Of a DNA stretch of 42,861 bases, positions 9,647 to 17,252 are shown piece by piece. Source of the DNA: Clostridiales bacterium UBA1742. Its GTDB lineage: Bacteria; Bacillota; Clostridia; TANB77; CAG-508. The stretch lies in the NCBI GenBank assembly GCA_002314935.1, contig DCHW01000024.1, forward strand, positions 1 through 42,861, in the 5' to 3' direction. The stretch's first letter is position 1. Each line of letters begins with the position of its first letter. Made by a program: the position numbers and the translations under genes. The notes beneath the pieces are model-generated. The model did no database searches. It saw only the letters and a program-made list of their open reading frames with translations, and was not told the origin of the DNA.

Positions 9647-11557
9647 GTGAAAAAAATACTAATAACAGAGAAACCTTCTGTAGCAATGGAGTTTGCTAAA
9701 GCATTAAAAATTAATTCTAATAGAAAAAATGGATATATAGAATCTGATGAGTGGATTATAACATGGTGTGTTGGACATTTAGTTACAATGTCATATCCAG
9801 AAAAATATAATGAAAATTTAAAACAATGGAGATTAGATACACTTCCGTTTATTCCAAACGAATGGAAATATGAAATAATACCAGCTGTTCAAAATCAATT
9901 TAGTATAATAGAAAATTTATTAAAAAGAGAAGATATTGAAGAAATATATAATGCAGGTGACTCAGGAAGAGAAGGAGAATATATACAGAGATTGGTATTA
10001 ATGATGGCCAAGCCAAATCCAAAAGCTAAAATAAAAAGAGTTTGGATTGATTCGCAAACAGAAGAAGAAATATTAAGAGGAATAAGAGAAGCAAAAGATG
10101 CAGAAGAGTATGACAGTTTGTCTGATTCTGCATATTTAAGAGCAAAAGAAGATTATTTAATTGGAATAAATTTTTCTAGATTACTTTCAATTACTCAAGG
10201 AAGAACAGTTGCAAAACAAATTAATGAAGACAGAACATCTATAGCAATAGGAAGAGTAATGACATGTGTGTTAGGTATGGTTGTTGAAAGAGAAAGAGAA
10301 ATTAGAAATTTTGTAAAAACAAAATATTATAAATTAATTGGTGACTTTGGAGAAGAAGGAAATAATATTCAGGCAGAATGGAAAAGCACAGAAACTTCTA
10401 AATATTTTCAATCTCCTAAATTGTATAATGAAACTGGATTTAAGAAAATAGAAGATGCAGAAGAATTTATAAAGGAATTACTAACAAAAGAAGCAATAGT
10501 AACTGAAATAAAAAAATCAAAACAAAAAGAAAATGCTCCTCTTTTATTCAATTTAGCAGAAATTCAAAATGAATGTTCTAAATTATTTAAAATAAAACCA
10601 GATGAAACATTAGAAGTAATTCAAAATTTATATGAAAAAAAATTAGTTACATATCCTAGAACAGATGCAAGAGTTCTATCAACAGCAGTAGCTAAAGAAA
10701 TTTCTAAAAATTTAAATGGAATTGCAAAAGGATATAATGATGAAGAAATAAAAAAGCATATTAACAAAATGATAGAAGAAAAGTATTCTACGAACTTAGT
10801 AAAAACTAAATATGTAAATGATAGTAAAATAACAGATCACTATGCAATTATTCCAACAGGTCAGGGATATGAAAATTACGAAAAATTGCCAGAATTACAT
10901 AAAAAAATATATAAGCTTATTGTTAAAAGATTTATAGCAATTTTTTATCCTCCTGCAGAATACAATAAAGTAAATGTAACAATAAATATAGATACTGAAG
11001 TATTTAGTGCAAGTCAAAAAGTATGTATTAAAAAAGGTTATTTAGAAGTTGCTAAAAACAAAGTTCAAAATGAAGAAAGTGAAGAAGAACCAAAATCAGA
11101 TTTTATAAATACATTAAAAAAAGGCGAAAAAATAAACATTGTAAATATTACAACGAAAGAAGCGGAGACATCACCTCCTACAAGATATAATTCAGGAAGC
11201 ATGATTCTTGCAATGGAAAATGCAGGTAAATTAATTGAAGATGAAGAATTAAGAGAGCAAATAAAGGGAGCAGGAATTGGAACAAGTGCAACAAGAGCAG
11301 AGATTATAAAAAAATTAGAAAAAATAAAATATATTGAAATTAATAATAAAACTCAAATAATAACTCCTAGTAACAAAGGAGAGGCAATATATGATGTGGT
11401 AAAAAAATCTATGCCAGATATGTTAAATCCAAAATTAACAGCAAGCTGGGAAAAAGGATTAGAAATGGTGGCAAATAAAGAAATATTACCAACTGAATTT
11501 ATGAACAAATTAGAAAACTACATAAATACAAAATTTAATAAATTAGTATTAAAATAA
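9647..11557 (+). CDS. topB: DNA topoisomerase III (type IA)
   Basis: It cuts and passes single DNA strands to decatenate and relax DNA. The N-terminal TOPRIM domain begins ILITEKPSVAMEFAKAL and holds GDSGREGEYI (about residues 104-113). The active-site tyrosine is in VTYPRTDARVLS. The 636-residue length covers the core without C-terminal zinc ribbons, as in Bacillus-type TopB. The start is GTG after CGGAGG. It probably shares a transcript with rdgB, 28 nt downstream. A plasmid or ICE origin is possible for TopB-type enzymes, but the neighbours are all chromosomal housekeeping genes. Confidence 0.92.
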   Translation: MKKILITEKPSVAMEFAKALKINSNRKNGYIESDEWIITWCVGHLVTMSYPEKYNENLKQWRLDTLPFIPNEWKYEIIPAVQNQFSIIENLLKREDIEEIYNAGDSGREGEYIQRLVLMMAKPNPKAKIKRVWIDSQTEEEILRGIREAKDAEEYDSLSDSAYLRAKEDYLIGINFSRLLSITQGRTVAKQINEDRTSIAIGRVMTCVLGMVVEREREIRNFVKTKYYKLIGDFGEEGNNIQAEWKSTETSKYFQSPKLYNETGFKKIEDAEEFIKELLTKEAIVTEIKKSKQKENAPLLFNLAEIQNECSKLFKIKPDETLEVIQNLYEKKLVTYPRTDARVLSTAVAKEISKNLNGIAKGYNDEEIKKHINKMIEEKYSTNLVKTKYVNDSKITDHYAIIPTGQGYENYEKLPELHKKIYKLIVKRFIAIFYPPAEYNKVNVTINIDTEVFSASQKVCIKKGYLEVAKNKVQNEESEEEPKSDFINTLKKGEKINIVNITTKEAETSPPTRYNSGSMILAMENAGKLIEDEELREQIKGAGIGTSATRAEIIKKLEKIKYIEINNKTQIITPSNKGEAIYDVVKKSMPDMLNPKLTASWEKGLEMVANKEILPTEFMNKLENYINTKFNKLVLK

Positions 11558-11585
11558 ATTGAAAATATAAAAAGGAGATAAAAAC

Positions 11586-12164
11586 ATGGATTTAATTGTA
11601 GCTAGCAATAATAAGGGAAAGATAAAAGAATATAAAGATATTTTAGAACCATTAGGATTTACGATTTTTTCTCAAAGTGAAAAAAATATTAATATAGAAG
11701 TTGAAGAAAATGGTACAACTTTTGAAGAAAATGCAATTTTAAAAGCTCAAGCAATTTATGAAAGACTACATACAGCAGTAATATCAGATGATAGTGGATT
11801 AGAAGTAGAAGCATTAAATAATGAACCTGGTATTTATTCTGCAAGATATAAGGGAATACAATCTGATGAAGGAAAAAGAAAAGAAATATTAAAAGAGTTA
11901 GAAAATATAGATAACAGAAAAGCAAAATTTACATGTTGTATTTGTTATATTGATGAATTTGGAAATAAAAATTTATTTAAAGGAATTTGGAATGGAAATA
12001 TAGCTTTTAAAGAAGAAGGTACAAACGGATTTGGATATGATCCAATATTTATTTCTGAAGAAGCAAATGGAATGACAACAGCTTGTATGCCAGATAAATT
12101 TAAAGAAACTTATTCCCATAGAGCAAAAGCAGTTAATCAATTACTTGATTTTTTAAAAAAATAA
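11586..12164 (+). CDS. rdgB: dITP/XTP pyrophosphatase (RdgB/HAM1 family)
   Basis: It hydrolyses non-canonical purine NTPs (ITP, dITP, XTP) to monophosphates, keeping them out of DNA and RNA. Family motifs are visible: the N-terminal VASNNKGKIKEYK, the substrate/metal residues in ISDDSGLEV and the C-terminal GFGYDPIF and SHRAKA. The 192-residue length is normal. An AAAGGAGA ribosome site precedes the ATG, and it follows topB closely, so the two are likely co-transcribed. Confidence 0.95.
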   Translation: MDLIVASNNKGKIKEYKDILEPLGFTIFSQSEKNINIEVEENGTTFEENAILKAQAIYERLHTAVISDDSGLEVEALNNEPGIYSARYKGIQSDEGKRKEILKELENIDNRKAKFTCCICYIDEFGNKNLFKGIWNGNIAFKEEGTNGFGYDPIFISEEANGMTTACMPDKFKETYSHRAKAVNQLLDFLKK

Positions 12165-12176
12165 GTAGTTATAGAT

Positions 12177-12203
12177 ATCCATAAAGTATTATACTTTATG
12201 GAT
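12177..12203. terminator. Palindrome between convergent genes
   Basis: ATCCATAAAGTAT and ATACTTTATGGAT form a perfect 13-bp inverted repeat with a 1-nt centre. It lies between rdgB and the convergent DUF3006 gene and is probably a bidirectional terminator, although no long T-run follows. Confidence 0.55.
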
Positions 12204-12523
12204 TATTTATTCCATACTTTTGAAATCTTATCTTTTATTTCAGATTTACGAATGTGTTCTTGATTTAAATCAATAGAATATTTATTATCCTCAAATTTAA
12301 GTATATTTCCTTGTTTTATATTATTTGGAAGACAAGAAAGAGAAATATTTTCTAATTTTAGTGTATTTGAATTTTCACATATTGCATAATTACCTTCTAT
12401 TCTATCGACTGTATAAAATGTAGTGGATTTGTTTAGTTCATTTTCTAAATCATTTAAAAAAGAATTTATTTCTTTTTGTGAATTACTTAAATTGATTTTA
12501 TTAATAAAATTACTTAGTAACAA
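12203..12523 (-). CDS. DUF3006-domain protein with an N-terminal extension
   Basis: Function unknown. The C-terminal part (about residues 35-90) has the DUF3006 pattern TVDRIEGNYAICE followed by LSCLPNNIKQGN. It is clearly related to the smaller protein at 13683-13898 (IIDRIEEPFAVCE, LADLPEGIKQGD). The first about 35 residues are an extra, probably helical extension. The start is TTG with GGAGG 8 nt upstream. DUF3006 proteins are commonly encoded next to ComEC-like metallo-hydrolases, as here, so a partner role is likely but inferred only from context. Confidence 0.75.
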   Translation of the reverse strand: MLLSNFINKINLSNSQKEINSFLNDLENELNKSTTFYTVDRIEGNYAICENSNTLKLENISLSCLPNNIKQGNILKFEDNKYSIDLNQEHIRKSEIKDKISKVWNK

Positions 12524-12711
12524 TATAAATACCTCCAGTTTTTTATTTATAAATTTTGGAAAAAACTATATTGAAATAACATAGTTTAAGAAACAACTAA
12601 ATATATCTTATAATAGAATTATAAATTTTTCAATAAAAATGGTAAAACTCAAAGTAATATTATATAATATTGAAGAGAATTTAATAAAAATATTTATTAG
12701 GGGGAAAAATT

Positions 12712-13671
12712 GTGGGAAAGAGAAAAAACTCAAAGAAAAAAAATAATAAATTTATATCAACAATAATGTTAATAATATTAGCATTATTAACTATTTATCA
12801 ATATGCAACACAACAGGATGTAAAATCACCAGAAAAAATAAATTATGATGTTGTAAAACTGGGAGAATTTCCAGATGAAAATATTATAAAAAATGATGAA
12901 ATACAAATATATTTTTTTGATGTAGGGCAAGCAGATAGTATTTTAGTTGTAAATAATGGTCAATCGATGCTTATTGATGCAGGAAATAATGAAGATGGAG
13001 CTTTAGTTGTAGAATACATAAAAAATCTTAATATAAATAAAATTGACTATTTAATCGGAACACATGCACATGAAGATCATATAGGTGGTTTAGATAATAT
13101 TATAAATTCTTTTGATATAGAAAAATTTTATATGCCATATACAACTGAAAAAACCACAATAACAAAAACTTTTGAAGATGTTGTAGATAGTGCTTTAGAG
13201 AAGAATTTAACTATATCTACATTTGAAATAGGAGAGAAATTTAAAGTGGGAGATGCAGAGTGTACAGTTGTTTATGTGGACAATTCAGAACCTGAAAATA
13301 CAAATGATCAATCTATTTGCATAAGAATGACATATAAAGAGCAAAGTTATTTATTTATGGGTGATGCAACTAAAAATGTAGAAGAAAAAATTGATATAGA
13401 AAAAACAAATGTATTAAAAGTTGGACATCATGGTTCAGATAGCAGTAGTTCAGCTGAATTTTTAAAGAAGATTATGCCTAAAATTGCTGTAATTGAGGTA
13501 GGAGAAGATAATTCGTATGGTCATCCTAAAAGTATAATTTTAGAAAGATTAAATTCCTTAAATACTAATATATATAGAACAGATGAAATGAATACTATAT
13601 TAATTACAAGTGATGGAAAAGAAAATAGAATTAATACACTTAATACTAGTCTAGATGGAAATATAGAATAA
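12712..13671 (+). CDS. ComEC C-terminal-like metallo-beta-lactamase-fold hydrolase, membrane-anchored
   Basis: One N-terminal membrane segment (about residues 14-32) is followed by a metallo-beta-lactamase fold resembling the ComEC/Rec2 C-terminal nuclease-like domain: FFDVGQADSILV, the metal-binding THAHEDHIGGL (about 117-127), LFMGDATK and VGHHGSDSSSS. It therefore probably acts outside the membrane on a phosphodiester, possibly DNA, but the substrate is not shown by the sequence. It lacks the ComEC channel domain, so it is not ComEC itself. The start is GTG after AGGGGGA. It lies 11 nt before a DUF3006 gene, with which it probably forms an operon. Confidence 0.85.
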   Translation: MGKRKNSKKKNNKFISTIMLIILALLTIYQYATQQDVKSPEKINYDVVKLGEFPDENIIKNDEIQIYFFDVGQADSILVVNNGQSMLIDAGNNEDGALVVEYIKNLNINKIDYLIGTHAHEDHIGGLDNIINSFDIEKFYMPYTTEKTTITKTFEDVVDSALEKNLTISTFEIGEKFKVGDAECTVVYVDNSEPENTNDQSICIRMTYKEQSYLFMGDATKNVEEKIDIEKTNVLKVGHHGSDSSSSAEFLKKIMPKIAVIEVGEDNSYGHPKSIILERLNSLNTNIYRTDEMNTILITSDGKENRINTLNTSLDGNIE

Positions 13672-13682
13672 GGAGAATGAGT

Positions 13683-13898
13683 ATGTATTATATAATAGAT
13701 CGCATAGAGGAACCTTTTGCTGTTTGTGAAAACAGTATAGATGGGAAGATGTATAATATATCTTTAGCAGATTTACCAGAAGGAATAAAACAGGGTGATA
13801 TTATAAAAAAGAAAAATGAGATATTTATAATAGATTATGAAGAAAAAGAAAAAAGAGAAAAAAATATTATGAATAAAATTAAAAATATTTGGAAATAA
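13683..13898 (+). CDS. Small DUF3006 protein
   Basis: A 71-residue DUF3006 protein of unknown function. The upstream ATG at 13677 is only 1 nt from the ribosome site; the ATG at 13683 has GGAG 7 nt upstream and is preferred. The core (IIDRIEEPFAVCE and LADLPEGIKQGDII) matches the paralogue at 12203-12523; the tail is charged and lysine-rich. It is 11 nt after the ComEC-like hydrolase gene and probably co-transcribed with it. Confidence 0.8.
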   Translation: MYYIIDRIEEPFAVCENSIDGKMYNISLADLPEGIKQGDIIKKKNEIFIIDYEEKEKREKNIMNKIKNIWK

Positions 13899-14016
13899 AT
13901 ACATTTTTTATGGAGATATGTTCAAAATTTTTTTATATAAATTTGATAATAAAATGTGAAAGTGCAATTATAATTAGAAACACAATGACAAAAATGTTTT
14001 AATTTTATGTAAAGTG

Positions 14017-14025
14017 TGCTATAAT
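14017..14025 (+). promoter_or_regulatory. Extended -10 promoter of the kinase-like gene
   Basis: TGCTATAAT is an extended -10 (TGnTATAAT) without an obvious -35. The predicted transcript start (about 14032) makes the ATG at 14031 unusable and supports the ATG at 14088. Confidence 0.6.
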
Positions 14026-14087
14026 ATATAATGTTGAGTTTAAATATAACAAGCAGAAAATCAAACATTAAATATTATGGAGTAAAA

Positions 14088-15512
14088 ATGAGAATAAGAG
14101 ATTTTTTAAAACAATTAAACAGTAAACAAAATATTGATGGTAGTTTAACATATGATTTGGTTGAAGAAATATTAGGTGGAGAAGAAAAAACTATTCAAAT
14201 TTTTAAAAAACGAAATAGTTGTGTTAAATATGTAGAAAATAATTTTTTGAAAATATTAAATAAAACAAATAAATCTGACAAATTTAGGTTGGTTGTTTTA
14301 TTTTTTAGTGATAATGATTTAAAAGAGATTATAGAAAAAAATTTTATTGGAATTTTACAAGAATTTAATTCTAATAAAGACACTCAAGAGTATATAAAAA
14401 TGTTTTTAAAAATATTTTTTGATTCATCAGCTGAAAAGAAAAAATTCATACAAGAAAATATAGAAGAAATTATACAAAATATAGATAAGAGTTGTTTGTT
14501 TGATACTGCTAAAATTTTAAAATGTACTTCTGAAGATATTAAAAATAGATTAAATAGAGAAATAGAAGATAATAAATTTTTGATATCAAAAGAAATGATA
14601 TTAAAAGCTTTACCAAATGATACTTTTATAAATGGAGTAGCAGATAAAAGTGATTTAAATGATTATTCAAAAACACTTTCAATAATAATTGATGAATTAT
14701 TAGAAAGTGAAAATTTAAGTTGGGTAGATATAACTGCTATAGGAAAAGGTGGATTTTGTACAGTTTATAAATTAGGTGATAAAGTTTTAAAAGTTGGAGA
14801 GCCAAGGGTAAGCTACAAAATACCTAATCATGAAAGAATTGTTCAACCAATATTAAGAACAAATTTAACAGGTAAAAATAGTCAAAAACCATTTTGTTGT
14901 TTAGAAATATCAGATTATTTACGAACATATTTTAAATCTACAGAAAAAAATGATTTAAATTTATTATATACGGTGTACAAAGAATTAAGAGATGCAGGAA
15001 TAAAATGGACAGATGTAAAATGGGATAATGTGGGAAGATTAATTAGACCAAATACTCCAACACTTAATGGGAAGGAGATATACATAAATCCTAATTCTGT
15101 TGGATTTGATAAACAAAATGATAAAACACTAGGTAAAGGTAACATAGTGATTATTGATTCGGATTTTATTTATAATTTTGATGAAGATAGTGAAAAAATA
15201 TATTATGGATCAATTAATATGTATGATGATTTTGAAAACAGATATAGAAAAGAAAGAATGTGGGAGGATTCAGCTTGCTTGACTAGAAAACGAATGAAAA
15301 ACTTAATATTGGAATATAAAACATCAAAAAATGAGTATGAAATAGGTGTTCTTATGTCAGAGTTTGCAAGAATGACAGATGAAGAATTTAAAAAGTTTTT
15401 AAATGAAAATATTATGGTAGTAGATGTACAAAAATATTTAGATCAAAGAATAGAATGCATTAGTAAAAATAAAGGTGTACCAATAAGTAATAAAGAAAAT
15501 AGAGAATACTAG
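14088..15512 (+). CDS. Protein kinase-like fold protein with an unrecognised N-terminal domain
   Basis: Specific family not recognised. From the start at 14088 (GGAG 5 nt upstream) the protein has 474 residues. Residues 1 to about 200 are a lysine- and asparagine-rich helical region without a known motif. Residues about 215-400 look like a eukaryotic-type kinase fold: a glycine-rich loop (GKGGFCTVY, about 218), a candidate ATP-binding lysine (VLKVG, about 233), a catalytic-loop-like TDVKWDNVG (about 308) and a metal-binding IDSDF (about 356) in place of DFG. It may phosphorylate a protein or small molecule, or be a pseudokinase. It has its own promoter and no operon partner, so context does not suggest a substrate. 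Confidence 0.65.
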   Translation: MRIRDFLKQLNSKQNIDGSLTYDLVEEILGGEEKTIQIFKKRNSCVKYVENNFLKILNKTNKSDKFRLVVLFFSDNDLKEIIEKNFIGILQEFNSNKDTQEYIKMFLKIFFDSSAEKKKFIQENIEEIIQNIDKSCLFDTAKILKCTSEDIKNRLNREIEDNKFLISKEMILKALPNDTFINGVADKSDLNDYSKTLSIIIDELLESENLSWVDITAIGKGGFCTVYKLGDKVLKVGEPRVSYKIPNHERIVQPILRTNLTGKNSQKPFCCLEISDYLRTYFKSTEKNDLNLLYTVYKELRDAGIKWTDVKWDNVGRLIRPNTPTLNGKEIYINPNSVGFDKQNDKTLGKGNIVIIDSDFIYNFDEDSEKIYYGSINMYDDFENRYRKERMWEDSACLTRKRMKNLILEYKTSKNEYEIGVLMSEFARMTDEEFKKFLNENIMVVDVQKYLDQRIECISKNKGVPISNKENREY

Positions 15513-15513
15513 C

Positions 15514-15542
15514 TTGCAAAATTATGCAAACTGTGTTATAAT
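15514..15542 (+). promoter_or_regulatory. Consensus sigma-A promoter of a short transcription unit
   Basis: TTGCAA (15514-15519), a 17-nt spacer ending in TGTGT, then TATAAT (15537-15542). It drives transcription towards the small unit at about 15549-15700. Confidence 0.8.
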
Positions 15543-15548
15543 AAAAGT

Positions 15549-15700
15549 ACAACTAGGATGTGTTAGATGTAACAATCTAGTTGATTATATAGATACTCTT
15601 CTAGAAGTATTAATAAAAAACAAGGAGGTTTTGATGGAAGAGGTTAAATAGAAAAGAAACATTTATAAGTTGATAAATGTTTCTTTTCTTATTTTTATGT
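15549..15700 (+). ncRNA. Candidate small RNA or leader-peptide transcript with a five-codon ORF
   Basis: Between its own promoter and a strong stem-loop (15651-15666 pairing with 15673-15688, followed by a T-rich tail) lies about 150 nt with no full gene. It contains CAACTAG/CTAGTTG and CTTCTAGAAG inverted repeats, then a perfect AAGGAGG (15622-15628) 5 nt before ATG GAA GAG GTT AAA TAG (15634-15651; peptide MEEVK). The stop codon abuts the terminator stem. The next gene, asnS, is in the opposite direction, so this is not an attenuator for it. Function unknown; it could be a small RNA, a short peptide gene or the remains of a lost operon leader. Confidence 0.5.
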
Positions 15701-15704
15701 TGTT

Positions 15705-17090
15705 TTAAAAATCACAATTTTTTGGTGTTCTAGCAAATGGAATAACATCTCTGATGTTTTGCATACCAGTTAAATACATCATCATTCTTTCAAAACCTAA
15801 ACCAAAACCACTATGTACAGCACTACCATATTTTCTTAAATCTAGGTACCACCAATAATCTTTTTCACTCATTCCAAGTTCTTTAATCTTGTTTTGTAAG
15901 ATTTCTAAATTATCTTCTCTTTGACTACCACCAATTATTTCTCCAATACCAGGAGCTAATAAATCAGCCGCAGCAACTGTTTTTCCATCTGGATTTTGCT
16001 TCATATAAAAGGCTTTAATTTCAGCTGGATAATCTGTTACAAAAACAGGTTTTTTAAATAATACTTCGCATAAATATCTTTCGTGCTCTGTTTGTAAATC
16101 TGATCCCCAATGTACTGGAAATTCAAAGTTATCGTTGTTTTTTTCTAATTCTTTAATTGCATCTGTATATGTAATTCTTGCAAAATCAGAATTTATAACA
16201 TTATTTAATTTGTCAAATAAATTTTTATCTATAAAAGAGTTGAAGAAATTCATTTCTTCAGGACAATTATCCATAACATATTTAATAATATATTTAATCA
16301 TATCTTCTGCAACATCCATATCATCTTTTAGATCTGCAAAACACATTTCTGGTTCAATCATCCAAAATTCTGAAGCGTGTTTTACTGTATTTGAATTTTC
16401 AGATCTAAAAGTTGGACCAAATGTATAAACATTTCTAAAGGCAAATGCATATGTTTCAACATTTAATTGTCCACTAACAGTAAGGTGAGCTGGTTTTGCA
16501 AAAAAGTCTTTTGAAAAATCAATTTTTCCATCTTCTGTTTTGGGTATATTATTAAAATCCATTGTGCTAACATTAAACATTTCACCAGCACCTTCACAAT
16601 CACTTGAAGTAATTATAGGTGTATGTACATAAACAAACCCTCTTTCTTGAAAAAATTTATGAATTGCATAAGATAAGACAGAACGTACTCTAAATACAGC
16701 ATTAAATGTATTTGTTCTTGGCCTTAAATGAGAGATTGTTCTTAAATATTCAAAAGAATGTCTTTTCTTTTGAAGAGGATAATCTAAATCAGCTGCATAT
16801 TCTAATTCAATAGCAGATGCTTTTATTTCAAAAGGTTGTTTTGCACCTTCAGTTTTTATAAATAAACCAGTAACTTTTATAGAAGAACTAATTGGTAATT
16901 TACAAATTTCTAAAAAATTGTCTAGTTTATCATCAAAAACAATTTGAATATTTTTAAAATAACTTCCATCATTTAATTCAATAAAACCAAATGTTTTTGA
17001 ATCTCTAACAGTTTTTACCCAACCTTCTATACAAATTTCTTTGTTTTCATATTTATCAGTTTCTAAAAATAAATTTTTAATAATTTCCAT
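15705..17090 (-). CDS. asnS: Asparagine--tRNA ligase
   Basis: A class II synthetase that charges tRNA-Asn with asparagine. The N-terminal OB-fold includes IEGWVKTVRDSKTFGFIELN. Motif 2 contains FRSENSNTVKHASEF and motif 3 contains GFGLGFERMMMYLTG; the C-terminus PFARTPKNCDF is typical. The true start is the ATG at 17088-17090, with GGAGG 6 nt upstream, giving 461 residues; an in-frame extension to 17144 lacks a ribosome site. It converges with the small unit at 15549-15700, whose terminator may serve both. Confidence 0.96.
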   Translation of the reverse strand: MEIIKNLFLETDKYENKEICIEGWVKTVRDSKTFGFIELNDGSYFKNIQIVFDDKLDNFLEICKLPISSSIKVTGLFIKTEGAKQPFEIKASAIELEYAADLDYPLQKKRHSFEYLRTISHLRPRTNTFNAVFRVRSVLSYAIHKFFQERGFVYVHTPIITSSDCEGAGEMFNVSTMDFNNIPKTEDGKIDFSKDFFAKPAHLTVSGQLNVETYAFAFRNVYTFGPTFRSENSNTVKHASEFWMIEPEMCFADLKDDMDVAEDMIKYIIKYVMDNCPEEMNFFNSFIDKNLFDKLNNVINSDFARITYTDAIKELEKNNDNFEFPVHWGSDLQTEHERYLCEVLFKKPVFVTDYPAEIKAFYMKQNPDGKTVAAADLLAPGIGEIIGGSQREDNLEILQNKIKELGMSEKDYWWYLDLRKYGSAVHSGFGLGFERMMMYLTGMQNIRDVIPFARTPKNCDF

Positions 17091-17115
17091 ATTACGCCTC
17101 CAATTAATATACATA

Positions 17116-17144
17116 ACTATATCATAGAAGATTAAATTAGGCAA
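17116..17144 (-). promoter_or_regulatory. Promoter of asnS
   Basis: On the minus strand: TTGCCT (17144-17139), a 17-nt spacer ending in TGA, then TATAGT (17121-17116). Confidence 0.65.
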
Positions 17145-17201
17145 TAAAATTAGATAAATAGTATTGTTTTTTTAAAATTTTTAATTTTAAATTAATTTAT
17201 G

Positions 17202-17210
17202 TGATATAAT
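17202..17210 (+). promoter_or_regulatory. Extended -10 promoter of the ABC transporter operon
   Basis: TGATATAAT is an extended -10 element about 43 nt before the start codon; no clear -35 is seen. Confidence 0.6.
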
Positions 17211-17252
17211 ACTAAAGTTAAAATATATTTTTTAGTATGAAAGGAGACGTAA

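Noticed and set aside
15549..15700. A T-box leader for asnS
   Set aside because: The unit points towards asnS from the opposite strand, so it cannot be its leader, and no T-box sequence was seen.
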